A DNA stretch of 64,000 nt from Rhizobiaceae bacterium (GCA_017643025.1 JAEPOG010000001.1:62001-126000), one strand, 5' to 3'; positions 28,152 to 37,210 are shown, counted from the stretch's first letter. Made by a program: numbers and translations. The notes: a model not told the origin generated them from the sequence alone.

Positions 28152-29360
28152 ATGCAGGCCCGCTGGCTGGACAGATCGACGCCGCCGCACATTCTCACGC
28201 TGGTCGTCATGGCGGCGACGAGCGCGCTTGCCATGAATATCTTCCTGCCCTCGCTGCCGGGAATCGCTTCGTATTTCGACACCGAGTACCGCATGGCACA
28301 GCTTCTGGTGCCGGTGTTTCTGACTGCGATGGCCGCGCTGCAGATGGTGATCGGGCCGATGTCGGACCGCTTTGGCCGCCGGCCCATTCTGCTCGTCAGC
28401 TACACGATCTTCATTGCCTCCACTGTCGCTTCCGTATACGCGCCGACAATCGAGATTTTGCTGGTTTGCCGCGTGTTTCAGTCCTTCGCGGCCGCCGGAA
28501 TGGTGCTCGCTCGCGCCGTGGTCCGCGACACTGTGGATCACATCGACGATGCCGCGAGCCGAATTGGCTACGTCACCATGGGCATGAGCCTGGTGCCGAT
28601 GGTAGCTCCGACCATCGGCGGTTTTCTCGACGAATTGCACGGCTGGCAGGCGACGTTCTGGTTTACGGCCGGTTTCGGATCTCTCGCCCTTGCGCTCATT
28701 TATTTCGACCTCGGCGAGACCAACTACAACCCGTCGCCGACCATGCTTTCGCAGGTAAGAAACTACCCGGAGTTGCTGCGCTCGCGGCGCTTCTGGGGCT
28801 ACGCCCTGACCGCCGGGTTCACGTCGGGCGCTTTTTTCGCCTTTCTCGGCGGCGGCCCCTACATAGCGACCGAATTCCTCGATCTGTCGCCGTCGACATA
28901 CGGCATCTACTTCGGGTTGGTCGCTTTCGGCTATATGGGCGGCAACTTCTTGTCCGGCCGCTATTCGCGCCTCGTCGGTGCTAACCGCATGATGCTTGCA
29001 GGCAGCTTCATCGCCGTGCTCGGCATCTGCGTCTCGATCGCCATGTTCGCGGTGGGGATCATCCACGCGGCATCGCTTTTCATGCCGGCCGCGCTCATCG
29101 GCATCGGCAACGGAATGACCCTGCCCAACGCCAATGCCGGCATGGTCAGCATCCGCCCTCATCTGGCAGGCTCGGCATCCGGACTGGGCGGAACGCTGCA
29201 GATGGGATCGGGCGCATTGATGGCTGTCATCGCGGCGGCAGTACTCTACCCAGGCAGCGGCCCCAATCCCCTGCTCATCGTGATGCTTGTTTCGGCCGGC
29301 ATGGGCCTGCTCTCGACGCTCTACGTCATCTATGTGGACTGGACCATGCGCGGCGCATAG
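28152..29360 (+). CDS. Bcr/CflA family MFS drug efflux transporter
   Basis: A 402-aa, 12-helix exporter. The MFS motif A GPMSDRFGRRPILLVSY and the antiporter-type region GMSLVPMVAPTIGGFLDE place it in the Bcr/CflA drug-resistance group. GGAGAA six bases before the ATG at 28152 fixes the start; earlier in-frame ATGs lie in the repeat-containing promoter region. mobA starts 10 bases after its stop, so these may share a transcript. Specific drugs cannot be inferred. Confidence 0.9.
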   Translation: MQARWLDRSTPPHILTLVVMAATSALAMNIFLPSLPGIASYFDTEYRMAQLLVPVFLTAMAALQMVIGPMSDRFGRRPILLVSYTIFIASTVASVYAPTIEILLVCRVFQSFAAAGMVLARAVVRDTVDHIDDAASRIGYVTMGMSLVPMVAPTIGGFLDELHGWQATFWFTAGFGSLALALIYFDLGETNYNPSPTMLSQVRNYPELLRSRRFWGYALTAGFTSGAFFAFLGGGPYIATEFLDLSPSTYGIYFGLVAFGYMGGNFLSGRYSRLVGANRMMLAGSFIAVLGICVSIAMFAVGIIHAASLFMPAALIGIGNGMTLPNANAGMVSIRPHLAGSASGLGGTLQMGSGALMAVIAAAVLYPGSGPNPLLIVMLVSAGMGLLSTLYVIYVDWTMRGA

Positions 29361-29370
29361 CGTGTGCGGC

Positions 29371-29985
29371 ATGAGCATTGCGATAGCAGGTCTGGTGCTG
29401 GCGGGCGGCCAGTCGCGCCGCATGGGCGGCGGCCACAAATTTCTGCTGGAACTCGGTGGAAAGCCGCTGCTTCGGCACGCGATCGACAGGCTGCATCCCC
29501 AGCTAGGCGAAATGGCAATCTCGGCCAATTGCGATCCCGCAATCCTGGCCCCCTACCGGCTTCCAATCCTGCCCGACCCGACGCCGTCCGGACGCGGCCC
29601 GCTCGCAGGCATCCTGTCAGGGCTCGACTGGGCGGCGGAGCGCGCGGGAACATCTCATCTGGTGACGGTCGCCAGCGACACGCCATTCTTTCCGGCGGAT
29701 CTCGTCGAGCGGGTGAAGGATGCGGCGGGCAACGACGTCGACCAGATCGTTCTCGCCGTGTCGGGTGGCCAAACGCACTCCGTGTTCGGCATGTGGCCAG
29801 TGTCCGAGCGTGAACCTCTCCGCGCGTGGCTTGAGGCAGGCCGCAGCCTGAAGGTCACAGACTTCGTCGAGAGCCGGCGCTGGGCCACGTGCGAGTTCGA
29901 CAACGCCTGCGACCCTTTCTTCAACATCAATACGCCGGACGACCTTGCTGCCGCGGCAAACCGACTGCGGGAAGCGGACCAGTGA
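29371..29985 (+). CDS. mobA: Molybdenum cofactor guanylyltransferase
   Basis: Attaches GMP to molybdopterin to make the MGD form of the cofactor. The 204-aa protein begins with the nucleotidyltransferase signature GLVLAGGQSRRMGGGHK, has the metal-binding TVASDTPFFP and ends with the DPFFNINTPDD region. It overlaps mobB by four bases (GTGA), so the two are translationally coupled. Bis-MGD serves enzymes of the DMSO reductase family. Confidence 0.94.
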   Translation: MSIAIAGLVLAGGQSRRMGGGHKFLLELGGKPLLRHAIDRLHPQLGEMAISANCDPAILAPYRLPILPDPTPSGRGPLAGILSGLDWAAERAGTSHLVTVASDTPFFPADLVERVKDAAGNDVDQIVLAVSGGQTHSVFGMWPVSEREPLRAWLEAGRSLKVTDFVESRRWATCEFDNACDPFFNINTPDDLAAAANRLREADQ

Positions 29986-30500
29986 GCACGCCCGTCATCG
30001 GCATCGCCGGCTGGAAAAACTCCGGCAAAACGACGCTTGTCGAGCGGCTGGTCGCCGAACTCGTCTCGCGCGGCCTGCGGGTCGCGACCCTCAAGCATGC
30101 GCATCATGAATTCGACATCGATGTTCCGGGCACCGACTCCTACCGTCATCGAAAGGCCGGAGCATCGGAAGTCGCTGTCATTTCCGGCCGGCGCTGGGCG
30201 GTGATGCACGAACTCGGAGACAGACCTGAACCAACGCTGGAGGAAATGCTGTCGCGGCTCTCGCCGGTCGATATCGTCATCGTCGAAGGCTGGAAACGAG
30301 GTGCGCATCCAAAGATCGAGGTCCGGCGTTCCGGAGGGGGAGACGCCGCGCCGCTTGCGCCGGACGATCCCTCGGTCATCGCCGTCGCATCGGACACCGA
30401 AACCGACGCCGGCTTGCTGCCCGTATTTGGCCTCGACGACATCGAAGATATCGTTGATTTCATCCTGGCCGAGTTTGGTCTTTCGCAGGGGAACAGCTGA
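29982..30500 (+). CDS. mobB: Molybdopterin-guanine dinucleotide biosynthesis adaptor protein
   Basis: A 172-aa P-loop GTPase that assists MobA. The Walker A motif GIAGWKNSGKTTLVERL is at the N-terminus, followed by LKHAHHEFDIDVPGTDSYRH (conserved His and Asp) and VIVEGWKRGAHPKIEV. The GTG start overlaps the mobA stop by four bases. The next gene starts 137 bases later and is functionally unrelated. Confidence 0.94.
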   Translation: MSTPVIGIAGWKNSGKTTLVERLVAELVSRGLRVATLKHAHHEFDIDVPGTDSYRHRKAGASEVAVISGRRWAVMHELGDRPEPTLEEMLSRLSPVDIVIVEGWKRGAHPKIEVRRSGGGDAAPLAPDDPSVIAVASDTETDAGLLPVFGLDDIEDIVDFILAEFGLSQGNS

Positions 30501-30637
30501 CGTTCCGGCATTTGATTTGCGGTTGCAATTTGCGGCTGGACAGTGGGAATATCCGGCCAGCGGCGCGGATTTGAGCGCGCCACAGGGTTCGGCCGCCGGT
30601 AGCCGGCAGTGCCGATCGGATCACAGAGAGGAACGAT

Positions 30638-31423
30638 ATGCGTATTTCGAAGCGTATTGCACTGGCCGCCGCCGCGGCCGCGCTTGCGGTGACCATGGGC
30701 GCCGCCCACGCGCAGGAGATGATGAAGCTCAGGATCGGCACCGAAGGCGCCTACCCGCCCTTCAACAACCTTGAGGCTGACGGCTCGCTGGTCGGGTTCG
30801 ACATCGACATCGCGAAGGCGCTTTGCGAGGAGATGAAAGCCGACTGCGAATTCGTCACCCAGGACTGGGACGGCATCATTCCGGCGCTCCAGGCCGGCAA
30901 GTTCGACGCCATCATCGCTTCGATGTCGATCACGCCGGAGCGCGAGGAAGAAGTCGACTTCACCAACAAGTACTACAACACACCGCCCGCTATCGCCGCG
31001 CGCAAGGATTCCGGTATCACTGGCGTGACCCCGGAAGACCTGGCCGGCAAAGCCATCGGCGCGCAGGGATCCACGACGCATTCCAACTACGCAGAGGCCA
31101 CCTACACGGACAGCGACGTCAGGCTGTACCCGACCGCCGACGAGTACAAGCTCGATATCGACAGCGGCCGTCTGGACGCCGTCGTTGACGACGTCATCGT
31201 GCTGGGCGACTGGCTGGCAACGGCGGATGGCGAGTGCTGCGAAATCGTCGGCACCATCACGCCGGTCGAGGAAATCCACGGCCCGGGTGCCGGCATTGCC
31301 GTTCGCACTGGCGAGACCGAGCTGATCGAGAAATTCAACGCTGCGATCGACGCGATCCGCGCCAACGGTAAATACAAGGAAATCAACGACAAGTACTTCA
31401 GCTTCGACGCTTATGGCGGCTGA
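30638..31423 (+). CDS. Polar amino acid ABC transporter substrate-binding protein
   Basis: A 261-aa periplasmic protein of the HisJ/ArgT family. The signal peptide ends AHAQE (about 25). The mature protein has the family signature GAYPPFNNLEADGSLVGFDIDIAKALCEEM and the ligand-contact region SMSITPEREEEVDFTNKYY, typical of basic amino acid binders. GAGAGGAACGAT precedes the ATG. The genes that follow encode two permeases but no ATPase. A hairpin 30 bases after its stop probably raises its expression relative to the permeases. Confidence 0.92.
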   Translation: MRISKRIALAAAAAALAVTMGAAHAQEMMKLRIGTEGAYPPFNNLEADGSLVGFDIDIAKALCEEMKADCEFVTQDWDGIIPALQAGKFDAIIASMSITPEREEEVDFTNKYYNTPPAIAARKDSGITGVTPEDLAGKAIGAQGSTTHSNYAEATYTDSDVRLYPTADEYKLDIDSGRLDAVVDDVIVLGDWLATADGECCEIVGTITPVEEIHGPGAGIAVRTGETELIEKFNAAIDAIRANGKYKEINDKYFSFDAYGG

Positions 31424-31456
31424 GCCATTGGCTTCGCGTAACGGCTGATTGCATCA

Positions 31457-31483
31457 GGACGGCGGGGTTTCTCCCGCCGTTCT
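31457..31483 (+). terminator. Intra-operon hairpin after the binding-protein gene
   Basis: ACGGCGGG (31459-31466), loop GTTTCT and CCCGCCGT (31473-31480) form an 8-bp stem, followed by the weak T-tract TCTTATAA. It lies between the binding-protein and permease genes, where such hairpins stabilise upstream mRNA or cause partial termination. Confidence 0.7.
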
Positions 31484-31510
31484 TATAAGGACAAGGGGAC
31501 AGCGGCACGG

Positions 31511-32224
31511 ATGGATTCCACGCTCGTCTTGCTGGGTTTCGGCCCTCAGGGATGGGGCGACGAGATTGCCTCGGGCGTCTTCATCACCGTCACGCTGTCC
31601 CTTGCAACACTGCCGCTTGGGCTCGCAGTGGGTTTCTTCATAGCGCTCGGGAAATTGTCGCCCGAGCCTTCGATGCGGCTGGCGGCCAATGTCTACACGA
31701 CCCTTTTCCGCGGCCTCCCCGAACTGCTGACCCTGTTTCTTGTCTATTACGGCGCGCAGATCGGGCTGCAGCGGCTGGTCAAGCTGTTCGACGAGACGGC
31801 CAATATCGAGATCAACAGCTTCATCGCCGGCATGGTGGCGCTCGGCGTCGTCTTTTCCTCCTATGCCAGTGAGGTGTTCCTCTCGGCCTTCCGGGCGATC
31901 CCGCAGGGCCAGTACGAGGGCGGCTACGCCATCGGCCTGACCCGCTGGCAGACGATGCGGCTCGTCGTGCTGCCGCAACTGATACGCATCGCCCTGCCTG
32001 GCCTGTCCAACCTCTGGCTGATCCTGCTCAAGGATACAGCGCTGGTTTCCGTCATCGGACTGTCCGACATCATCCGCCAGACGGGCATTGCAGCGCGTGT
32101 CACCAAGGAGGCGTTCCTCTTCTTCGGCATTGCCTGTCTGCTCTATGTCATTCTGGCGATCCTCTCCTCGGTCGCGATCAGCGCCATCGAGCGCTGGTCG
32201 AACCGCGCGGCGGTGGTGCGATGA
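31511..32224 (+). CDS. Amino acid ABC transporter permease (HisQ-like)
   Basis: A 237-aa inner-membrane subunit with about five hydrophobic helices. The EAA-type cytoplasmic loop that contacts the ATPase is GGYAIGLTRWQTMRLVVLPQ. The permease-pair arrangement and FSSYASEVFLSAFRAIPQGQYEG are typical of the HisQ/ArtQ family. It overlaps the next permease gene by four bases (ATGA). Confidence 0.93.
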   Translation: MDSTLVLLGFGPQGWGDEIASGVFITVTLSLATLPLGLAVGFFIALGKLSPEPSMRLAANVYTTLFRGLPELLTLFLVYYGAQIGLQRLVKLFDETANIEINSFIAGMVALGVVFSSYASEVFLSAFRAIPQGQYEGGYAIGLTRWQTMRLVVLPQLIRIALPGLSNLWLILLKDTALVSVIGLSDIIRQTGIAARVTKEAFLFFGIACLLYVILAILSSVAISAIERWSNRAAVVR

Positions 32225-33045
32225 GCAGCGACACCGTCAGCGCCGTCGACAGGCCGCCGCCTATGGCGCGGGTCTGGACGCGCGAGCGCGTACTCGGTCA
32301 TGTCCTGATGGCCATCTGGATCGCGCTCGGCGCGGGGATCGTGCTGTTCCTGGTCCAGTCATGGAAGCCCGATCTGATCTACCGTTACGCGCCGGCCTAC
32401 CTTTCGGGCCTGCGGGTGACGATCACGCTGGTGCTGCTCTCGATCGTCTTGGGCGCAGTGCTTTCGGTGCCGATCGCGCTAGGGCGCATGTCGAAAAACC
32501 CGCTCTTCGCCTGGCCTGCCTACGCCTATGTCTATTTCTTCCGCGGTACGCCGCTGCTCGCCCAGACCTTCCTTGTGTATTATGGGCTTGGCACTTTCCG
32601 CCCCGAACTGCAGGCTGTCGGGCTGTGGACCTTCTTCCGCGAAGCCTGGTACTGCGCCGTCCTCGCTTTCACGCTCAACACAGCCGCCTATCAGGCGGAG
32701 ATATTGCGCGGCGCAATCCAGAGCGTGCCGCGCGGCCAGTGGGAGGGCGCGGCGTCGCTCGGCCTTCACAAATGGCTCACTTTCCGCAAGATCATCCTGC
32801 CGCAAGCCTTCATCGTCGCGCTCCGGCCCTACGGCAACGAGATCATCCTGATGATCAAGGGTTCGGCCATCGTCGCCATCATCACGGTCTACGACCTGAT
32901 GGGCGAAACGCGCCGCGCCTTCTCCCGCACGTTCGACTTCCAGACATACATTTGGGCTGCGGTGATCTATCTCGCGCTGGTCGAGACCTTGCGCAACGCG
33001 GTCGAATGGATCGAAAAGAGACTGACGCGCCACCTCAAGCGCTGA
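32221..33045 (+). CDS. Amino acid ABC transporter permease (HisM-like)
   Basis: A 274-aa inner-membrane subunit with a longer N-terminus than HisQ and about five helices. The conserved loop is GAASLGLHKWLTFRKIILPQA, preceded by NTAAYQAEILRGAIQSVPRGQWEG. It forms the heterodimeric channel with the preceding gene product. No ATP-binding gene follows: the next gene is a dehydrogenase 30 bases downstream. Confidence 0.93.
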   Translation: MSSDTVSAVDRPPPMARVWTRERVLGHVLMAIWIALGAGIVLFLVQSWKPDLIYRYAPAYLSGLRVTITLVLLSIVLGAVLSVPIALGRMSKNPLFAWPAYAYVYFFRGTPLLAQTFLVYYGLGTFRPELQAVGLWTFFREAWYCAVLAFTLNTAAYQAEILRGAIQSVPRGQWEGAASLGLHKWLTFRKIILPQAFIVALRPYGNEIILMIKGSAIVAIITVYDLMGETRRAFSRTFDFQTYIWAAVIYLALVETLRNAVEWIEKRLTRHLKR

Positions 33046-33075
33046 ACACTATCCCGAACACCCGGAGGAATTATT

Positions 33076-33945
33076 ATGGCGAAGGTCGCATTTCTTGGTC
33101 TTGGCGTGATGGGCTACCCGATGGCCGGCCACCTCAAGAACAAGGGCGGACACACCGTGACTGTCTTTAACCGCACGCAGGCGAAGTCGGAAAAATGGAC
33201 CGCCGAACATGGCGGCATATTCGCGCCGACACCCGCCTCGGCTGCGCGCGGCAAGGAGTTCGTCATGGCCTGCGTCGGCAATGACGACGATTTGCGCTCT
33301 GTGGTGCTTGGTTCCGACGGTGCATTCGCCGGCATGGAGCGCGGTTCGGTCTTCGTCGACCACACGACGGCCTCCGCCGAAGTCGCGCGGGAACTGGCCG
33401 CCGAAGCGAAGAAGCGCGGCATCGGCTTCGTCGATGCACCGGTATCCGGCGGTCAGGCCGGCGCGGAAAACGGCGTGCTGACAGTTATGTGCGGCGGCGA
33501 GCAGGCCGATTTCTACAAGGCGAAGCCGGTGATCGATTCCTACGCCCGTATGGTCGGCCTTCTTGGGCCGGTCGGCGCCGGCCAGATTACCAAGATGATC
33601 AACCAGATCTGCATCGCAGGGCTTGTTCAGGGGCTGGCCGAGGGCATCCATTTCGGCAAGAAGGCCGGGCTCGACATCGAAGCCGTCATCGACGTCATCT
33701 CCAAGGGCGCGGCAGGCTCCTGGCAGATGGAAAACCGCTACAAAACGATGAACGAGGGCAAGTACGATTTCGGCTTCGCCGTCGACTGGATGCGCAAGGA
33801 CCTCGGCATCTGCCTGGCAGAGGCGAACCGCAACGGCGCCAAGCTGCCCGTCACCGCCCTTGTCGACCAGTTCTACAAGGAAGTGCAGGAAATCGGCGGC
33901 AGCCGGTGGGATACGTCGTCCCTGCTGGCGCGTCTCGAGAGATAG
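33076..33945 (+). CDS. Beta-hydroxyacid dehydrogenase family NAD(P)-dependent oxidoreductase
   Basis: A 289-aa enzyme of the 3-hydroxyisobutyrate/tartronate semialdehyde/succinic semialdehyde reductase family. The dinucleotide fold starts FLGLGVMGYPMAGHL, the substrate signature is VDAPVSGGQAGAENG, and the catalytic Lys is in GAGQITKMINQI. Its place 30 bases after the two amino acid permeases suggests that it belongs to that operon and acts on a hydroxy acid or semialdehyde derived from the imported compound, which is inference. GGAGGAATTATT precedes the ATG. Confidence 0.9.
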   Translation: MAKVAFLGLGVMGYPMAGHLKNKGGHTVTVFNRTQAKSEKWTAEHGGIFAPTPASAARGKEFVMACVGNDDDLRSVVLGSDGAFAGMERGSVFVDHTTASAEVARELAAEAKKRGIGFVDAPVSGGQAGAENGVLTVMCGGEQADFYKAKPVIDSYARMVGLLGPVGAGQITKMINQICIAGLVQGLAEGIHFGKKAGLDIEAVIDVISKGAAGSWQMENRYKTMNEGKYDFGFAVDWMRKDLGICLAEANRNGAKLPVTALVDQFYKEVQEIGGSRWDTSSLLARLER

Positions 33946-33947
33946 GC

Positions 33948-34664
33948 ATGATCCCGCTGTCGCCGGACTCAACCGCCGACGAAGTCCTCGCCTATCTGCG
34001 CTCCATCGCTTCCGAAGAGAACCGCGAGGGGATGAAGCGCTACGGCATCAAGATCGACCGCGCGCTGGGCATCTCGCATGGCGTCCAGCGCGACATCGCC
34101 AAAACGATAAAGCGCAATCACGAGCGCGCATTCGAACTCTGGGCGAGCGGCCACACCGAGGCGCAGTTCATCGCATCGCGGACGGCGGACCCGAAGCGCA
34201 TGTCTATCGATGACGCGCGACGTTGGGCCGCCGAGTTCGATTCATGGGACATCGTCGATGGCGTCGCCGACCTGTTCGTCGATACCGACCACTGGCGCGA
34301 AATGATCGACGAGTTCGCCGAGGACGAACGCGAATTCGTACGCCGCACGGCGTTCGCGATGATGTGCTGGGCGACGATCCACCGCAAGAAAGAGCCGGAC
34401 GCCACCTTCGAGGCCTATCTGCCGCTCATCGAGAAACATGCGACCGACCCGCGCAATTTCGTGAAGAAGGGTGTCAACTGGGCGCTGCGCACAATCGGCA
34501 AGCGCTCACTGGCGCTACATGCGCCTGCCCTTGCTCTGTCCGAAAAACTCGCAGCGTCCGACAACAAGACCGCTCGCTGGATCGGCAAGGACGCGGTGAG
34601 AGAACTGTCGGCCGAAAAGACCCTGGAACGCCTGCGCGCAAAGGCCGCCAAGGCCAAAGCATGA
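33948..34664 (+). CDS. AlkD-like DNA alkylation repair protein
   Basis: A 238-aa protein of the HEAT-repeat DNA glycosylase family that excises bulky or cationic alkylated bases without base flipping. SWDIVDGVADLF contains the Trp and Asp that correspond to the AlkD catalytic site. EFVRRTAFAMMCWAT and FVKKGVNWALRTIGKRS are the typical HEAT helices, and a basic Lys/Ala tail ends the protein. The start is the ATG two bases after the preceding stop. The previous gene is not functionally related, so any cotranscription is incidental. Confidence 0.9.
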   Translation: MIPLSPDSTADEVLAYLRSIASEENREGMKRYGIKIDRALGISHGVQRDIAKTIKRNHERAFELWASGHTEAQFIASRTADPKRMSIDDARRWAAEFDSWDIVDGVADLFVDTDHWREMIDEFAEDEREFVRRTAFAMMCWATIHRKKEPDATFEAYLPLIEKHATDPRNFVKKGVNWALRTIGKRSLALHAPALALSEKLAASDNKTARWIGKDAVRELSAEKTLERLRAKAAKAKA

Positions 34665-34682
34665 CCGCCACCTAGCTGTGAT

Positions 34683-34710
34683 TTGACCGTAGCGGGGCGC
34701 GGGCTAAAGT
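34683..34710 (+). promoter_or_regulatory. Candidate promoter for the DUF3299 gene
   Basis: TTGACC (34683-34688) and TAAAGT (34705-34710) are spaced by 16 bases. The ATG at 34717 is where transcription would start, so the message may be leaderless; there is no Shine-Dalgarno. Confidence 0.5.
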
Positions 34711-34716
34711 CTGCCC

Positions 34717-35220
34717 ATGCGCAGAAACCTGACCCTAGCGATTGTAGCAACCGCCCTGATTTCGGGAGCGACGTTTGCGATCGGTGCTCCAACCGCACGG
34801 AGCATCGGTTTTGACGATCTCATGCGCATCGGCACGGAAACACAGCCAGCCTCGCAATCCGAACAGCGCATCGAGCTCCACGGGTTCATGTTGCCCGCCG
34901 ACCGCGAAGGCGCGCTGGTCTACGAGTTCATGCTGTTCGCCAGCCCGGGTGCCTGCAGCCATGTCGCCCCACCGCCGCCGAACCAGGTGGTCCGCGTCAT
35001 TCCTGACAAACCGTTCCCGGCCGATCGCATGTATCAGTCCGTTCGGGTCACAGGGGCGCTGATGACTGAGAGCAACAAGGCGCAGCTTTATGTACTCGAC
35101 GGCGTAAGGATCGTGGAATCGGGCTTCCGGATCAGTTCGGCGACCGTCGAGAGTGTCGACGTCGAGCCGTCGGTCGCGCCGCGCTCGGGCCGGTCTCCCT
35201 GGCGCTTCCTCCGCGACTGA
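34717..35220 (+). CDS. DUF3299 family exported protein
   Basis: A 167-aa periplasmic protein with a signal peptide (about 1-23, ending TFAIGA). The DUF3299 core follows: IELHGFMLPADREGALVYEF, GACSHVAPPPPNQVVRV and MYQSVRVTGAL. The compact OB-like beta fold and the single Cys in GACSH are typical of the family, whose function is unknown; relatives are often near ABC/MacB-type lipoprotein genes. It ends one base before the convergent Lrp-type gene. Confidence 0.85.
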   Translation: MRRNLTLAIVATALISGATFAIGAPTARSIGFDDLMRIGTETQPASQSEQRIELHGFMLPADREGALVYEFMLFASPGACSHVAPPPPNQVVRVIPDKPFPADRMYQSVRVTGALMTESNKAQLYVLDGVRIVESGFRISSATVESVDVEPSVAPRSGRSPWRFLRD

Positions 35221-35715
35221 TCAGCCGGCTGCCGAGTGGCCGCCATCCTTGTCGAGCACCATGTAATCCAGCGGTAGCTCGGTCGTGTATTTGATCTGCT
35301 CCATCGCAAAGGTGGAGGACACGTCGCGTATCTCAATCTTGGCGATCAGCCGCTTGTAGAAGGCATCGTATGCAGCGATGTCCGGCACGACCACGCGCAG
35401 CAGGTAATCGACGTCGCCGCTCATGCGGTAGAATTCCACGACTTCGGGAAAGTCCTGCACGACTTCGGAGAAGCGCTTCAGCCATTCGAGGCTGTGCATG
35501 TTGGTGCGGATCGACACGAACACCGTCACGCGGGTGTTGACCTTCACGGGGTCGAGAATGGCGACCCGGCGCTGGATGACGCCCTCCTCCTCCAGCTTCT
35601 GGATGCGCCGCCAGCACGGCGTGGTCGACAGCCCAACCTTCTTGGCAATGTCGGCGACGGCGAGCGTCGTGTTTTCCTGCAGCAGGCGCAGAATCTTTCT
35701 GTCCAGGCGGTCCAT
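35221..35715 (-). CDS. Lrp/AsnC family transcriptional regulator
   Basis: A 164-aa regulator with an N-terminal AsnC-type HTH (LDRKILRLLQENTTLAVADI, then GLSTTPCWRRIQKLEEEGVI) and a C-terminal RAM/AsnC ligand-binding domain (FPEVVEFYRMSGDVDYLLRV). The ATG at 35715 has GGAG six bases upstream, so the earlier ATG at 35727 was rejected. It resembles the branch that responds to leucine or other amino acids. The sequence does not show its targets, and neighbours are not obvious candidates. Confidence 0.92.
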   Translation of the reverse strand: MDRLDRKILRLLQENTTLAVADIAKKVGLSTTPCWRRIQKLEEEGVIQRRVAILDPVKVNTRVTVFVSIRTNMHSLEWLKRFSEVVQDFPEVVEFYRMSGDVDYLLRVVVPDIAAYDAFYKRLIAKIEIRDVSSTFAMEQIKYTTELPLDYMVLDKDGGHSAAG

Positions 35716-35815
35716 GGGACACTCCATTAGAATATCGTTCCGATATCGACCCGAATCAGATCGAATTCAAGAATGATTTTCTCTGGACGAATGGATTCGT
35801 GTGGCTGGATCGCCG

Positions 35816-36454
35816 TCAGGTGCCCTTGATGCGCTCACGGACGGCCGGGCGGAGTACCGGCAACAGTTCCGTCTCGAACCACGGATTTTTCTTGAGCCAC
35901 GCCGTGTTGCGCCATGACGGGTGCGGCAGTGGAAAGACGACAGGTCCATCATTCCTCAGGGCATAGGAGCGCCAGTTGCTGACGGTTTCCGTAACGCTGC
36001 CCTGCTTCGCTTTGCCGAGATGCCAAGCCTGCGCGTATTGCCCGATGAGCAGGAAGAGGTCGATCTGCGGCATCGCTGCCATCAGGTCCGCGCGCCAGTG
36101 CTCGGCGCATTCCCGCCGCGGCGGCAGATCGCCACCCTTCGCATCCAGCCCGGGAAAGCAGAAGCCCATCGGCACGATGGCGAAATTGCCCGTGTCGTAG
36201 AACTCGGCTTCCGTTACGCCGAGCCACTCGCGCAGCCGCTCGCCCGAGCGGTCGGTAAACGGCCTCCCGCTTTCGTGCACGCGTGTTCCAGGCGCCTGCC
36301 CGGCAATCAGGATGCGCGCCGTGGCCGACGGCACAACGACAGGCCGCGGCTCATGCGGCAGCGGTCGTCCCCTGGGCCGCTCGGCACAGATGCGGCAGGC
36401 ACGGATTTCCGCGACCTTGGCGGCAAGCAACCGATCGGCAGCTGTCTCTGCCAC
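35816..36454 (-). CDS. Uracil-DNA glycosylase family protein
   Basis: A 212-aa protein of the UDG superfamily with the substrate loop IAGQAPGTRVHESGRPFTDRSGERLREWLG and the C-terminal intercalation motif PLPHPSWRN. A CRICAE pair lies near the N-terminus, but the full set of four cysteines for the 4Fe-4S cluster of family 4 is not obvious, so it may be a diverged form. The start is a GTG that overlaps the stop of the upstream GST gene by one base (TAGTG), indicating coupling. The long frame upstream of this point is antisense shadow of the GST gene. Confidence 0.82.
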   Translation of the reverse strand: MAETAADRLLAAKVAEIRACRICAERPRGRPLPHEPRPVVVPSATARILIAGQAPGTRVHESGRPFTDRSGERLREWLGVTEAEFYDTGNFAIVPMGFCFPGLDAKGGDLPPRRECAEHWRADLMAAMPQIDLFLLIGQYAQAWHLGKAKQGSVTETVSNWRSYALRNDGPVVFPLPHPSWRNTAWLKKNPWFETELLPVLRPAVRERIKGT

Positions 36455-37065
36455 TAGGCCTCCGCGCTCGGCCGCGCTTTGACTGCCTCGTACCAGCGCA
36501 GCACATTCGTGCATTCCTCGGGAACAGCGAGCCGCGCAGGCTTCATGAAATCGATGGCGATCATTCCTGTGATATCCGCGATCGAGAATTCGTCGCCGGC
36601 AACGAAGGACCGGCTGCCCAGTTCGCGGTCGAAAATGGCGAGAAACTCCAATGCCTTCGGCTTGTTGGCTTCGCCCCACTCGGCAATCTGGGGCACCTCC
36701 CACTCCTTCATCGCGGGGTGGATGTGCCGGAATGCCTGGGCAACCGGCATCATCAGGTGGAATTCCATGCGTCGCTGCCACATCTCGACCCTGGCCCGGC
36801 CAAGCGCGCCGGTGCCGAACAGCGCCGGTTCGGGATGCAACTCCTCGAAATAGCGGCAGATGGCGACGGACTCGGTCAGCACCGTTCCGTCATCGAGCAC
36901 CAGAACCGGAAGCCGCATCAGCGGGTTGAGCGCCTCGACTTCGGGCGCCTTGTGTCCAAGCGCCCCCATGTCCACCGGAACGAGCGGTACTTCGATGCCC
37001 TTCTCGGCGAGGAAGACGCGCACCCGCCGCGGATTGGGCGCGCGTCCGCCGTCATAAAGTTTCAT
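36454..37065 (-). CDS. Glutathione S-transferase family protein
   Basis: A 203-aa soluble GST. The thioredoxin-like N-terminal domain (about 1-78) has LYDGGRAPNPRRVRVFLAEKG and the gamma-glutamyl-binding cis-Pro and Glu/Ser in RLPVLVLDDGTVLTESVAI. The helical C-terminal domain follows. It is the first gene of a two-gene operon with the UDG homologue. The electrophile substrate is unknown. Confidence 0.92.
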   Translation of the reverse strand: MKLYDGGRAPNPRRVRVFLAEKGIEVPLVPVDMGALGHKAPEVEALNPLMRLPVLVLDDGTVLTESVAICRYFEELHPEPALFGTGALGRARVEMWQRRMEFHLMMPVAQAFRHIHPAMKEWEVPQIAEWGEANKPKALEFLAIFDRELGSRSFVAGDEFSIADITGMIAIDFMKPARLAVPEECTNVLRWYEAVKARPSAEA

Positions 37066-37210
37066 GCTGTTCTCCCGCGTTCGATTGCGTCACGTGCCGC
37101 CCCGGAACGTGGTTTACGAAAGGATAAAAAACACGTCGCTGGAAGGGTCTCTTAATCATTCCCGCATAGCGTTCCCGCTATCGGCGCGTATCAAAAAACC
37201 GAAGCGAAAT

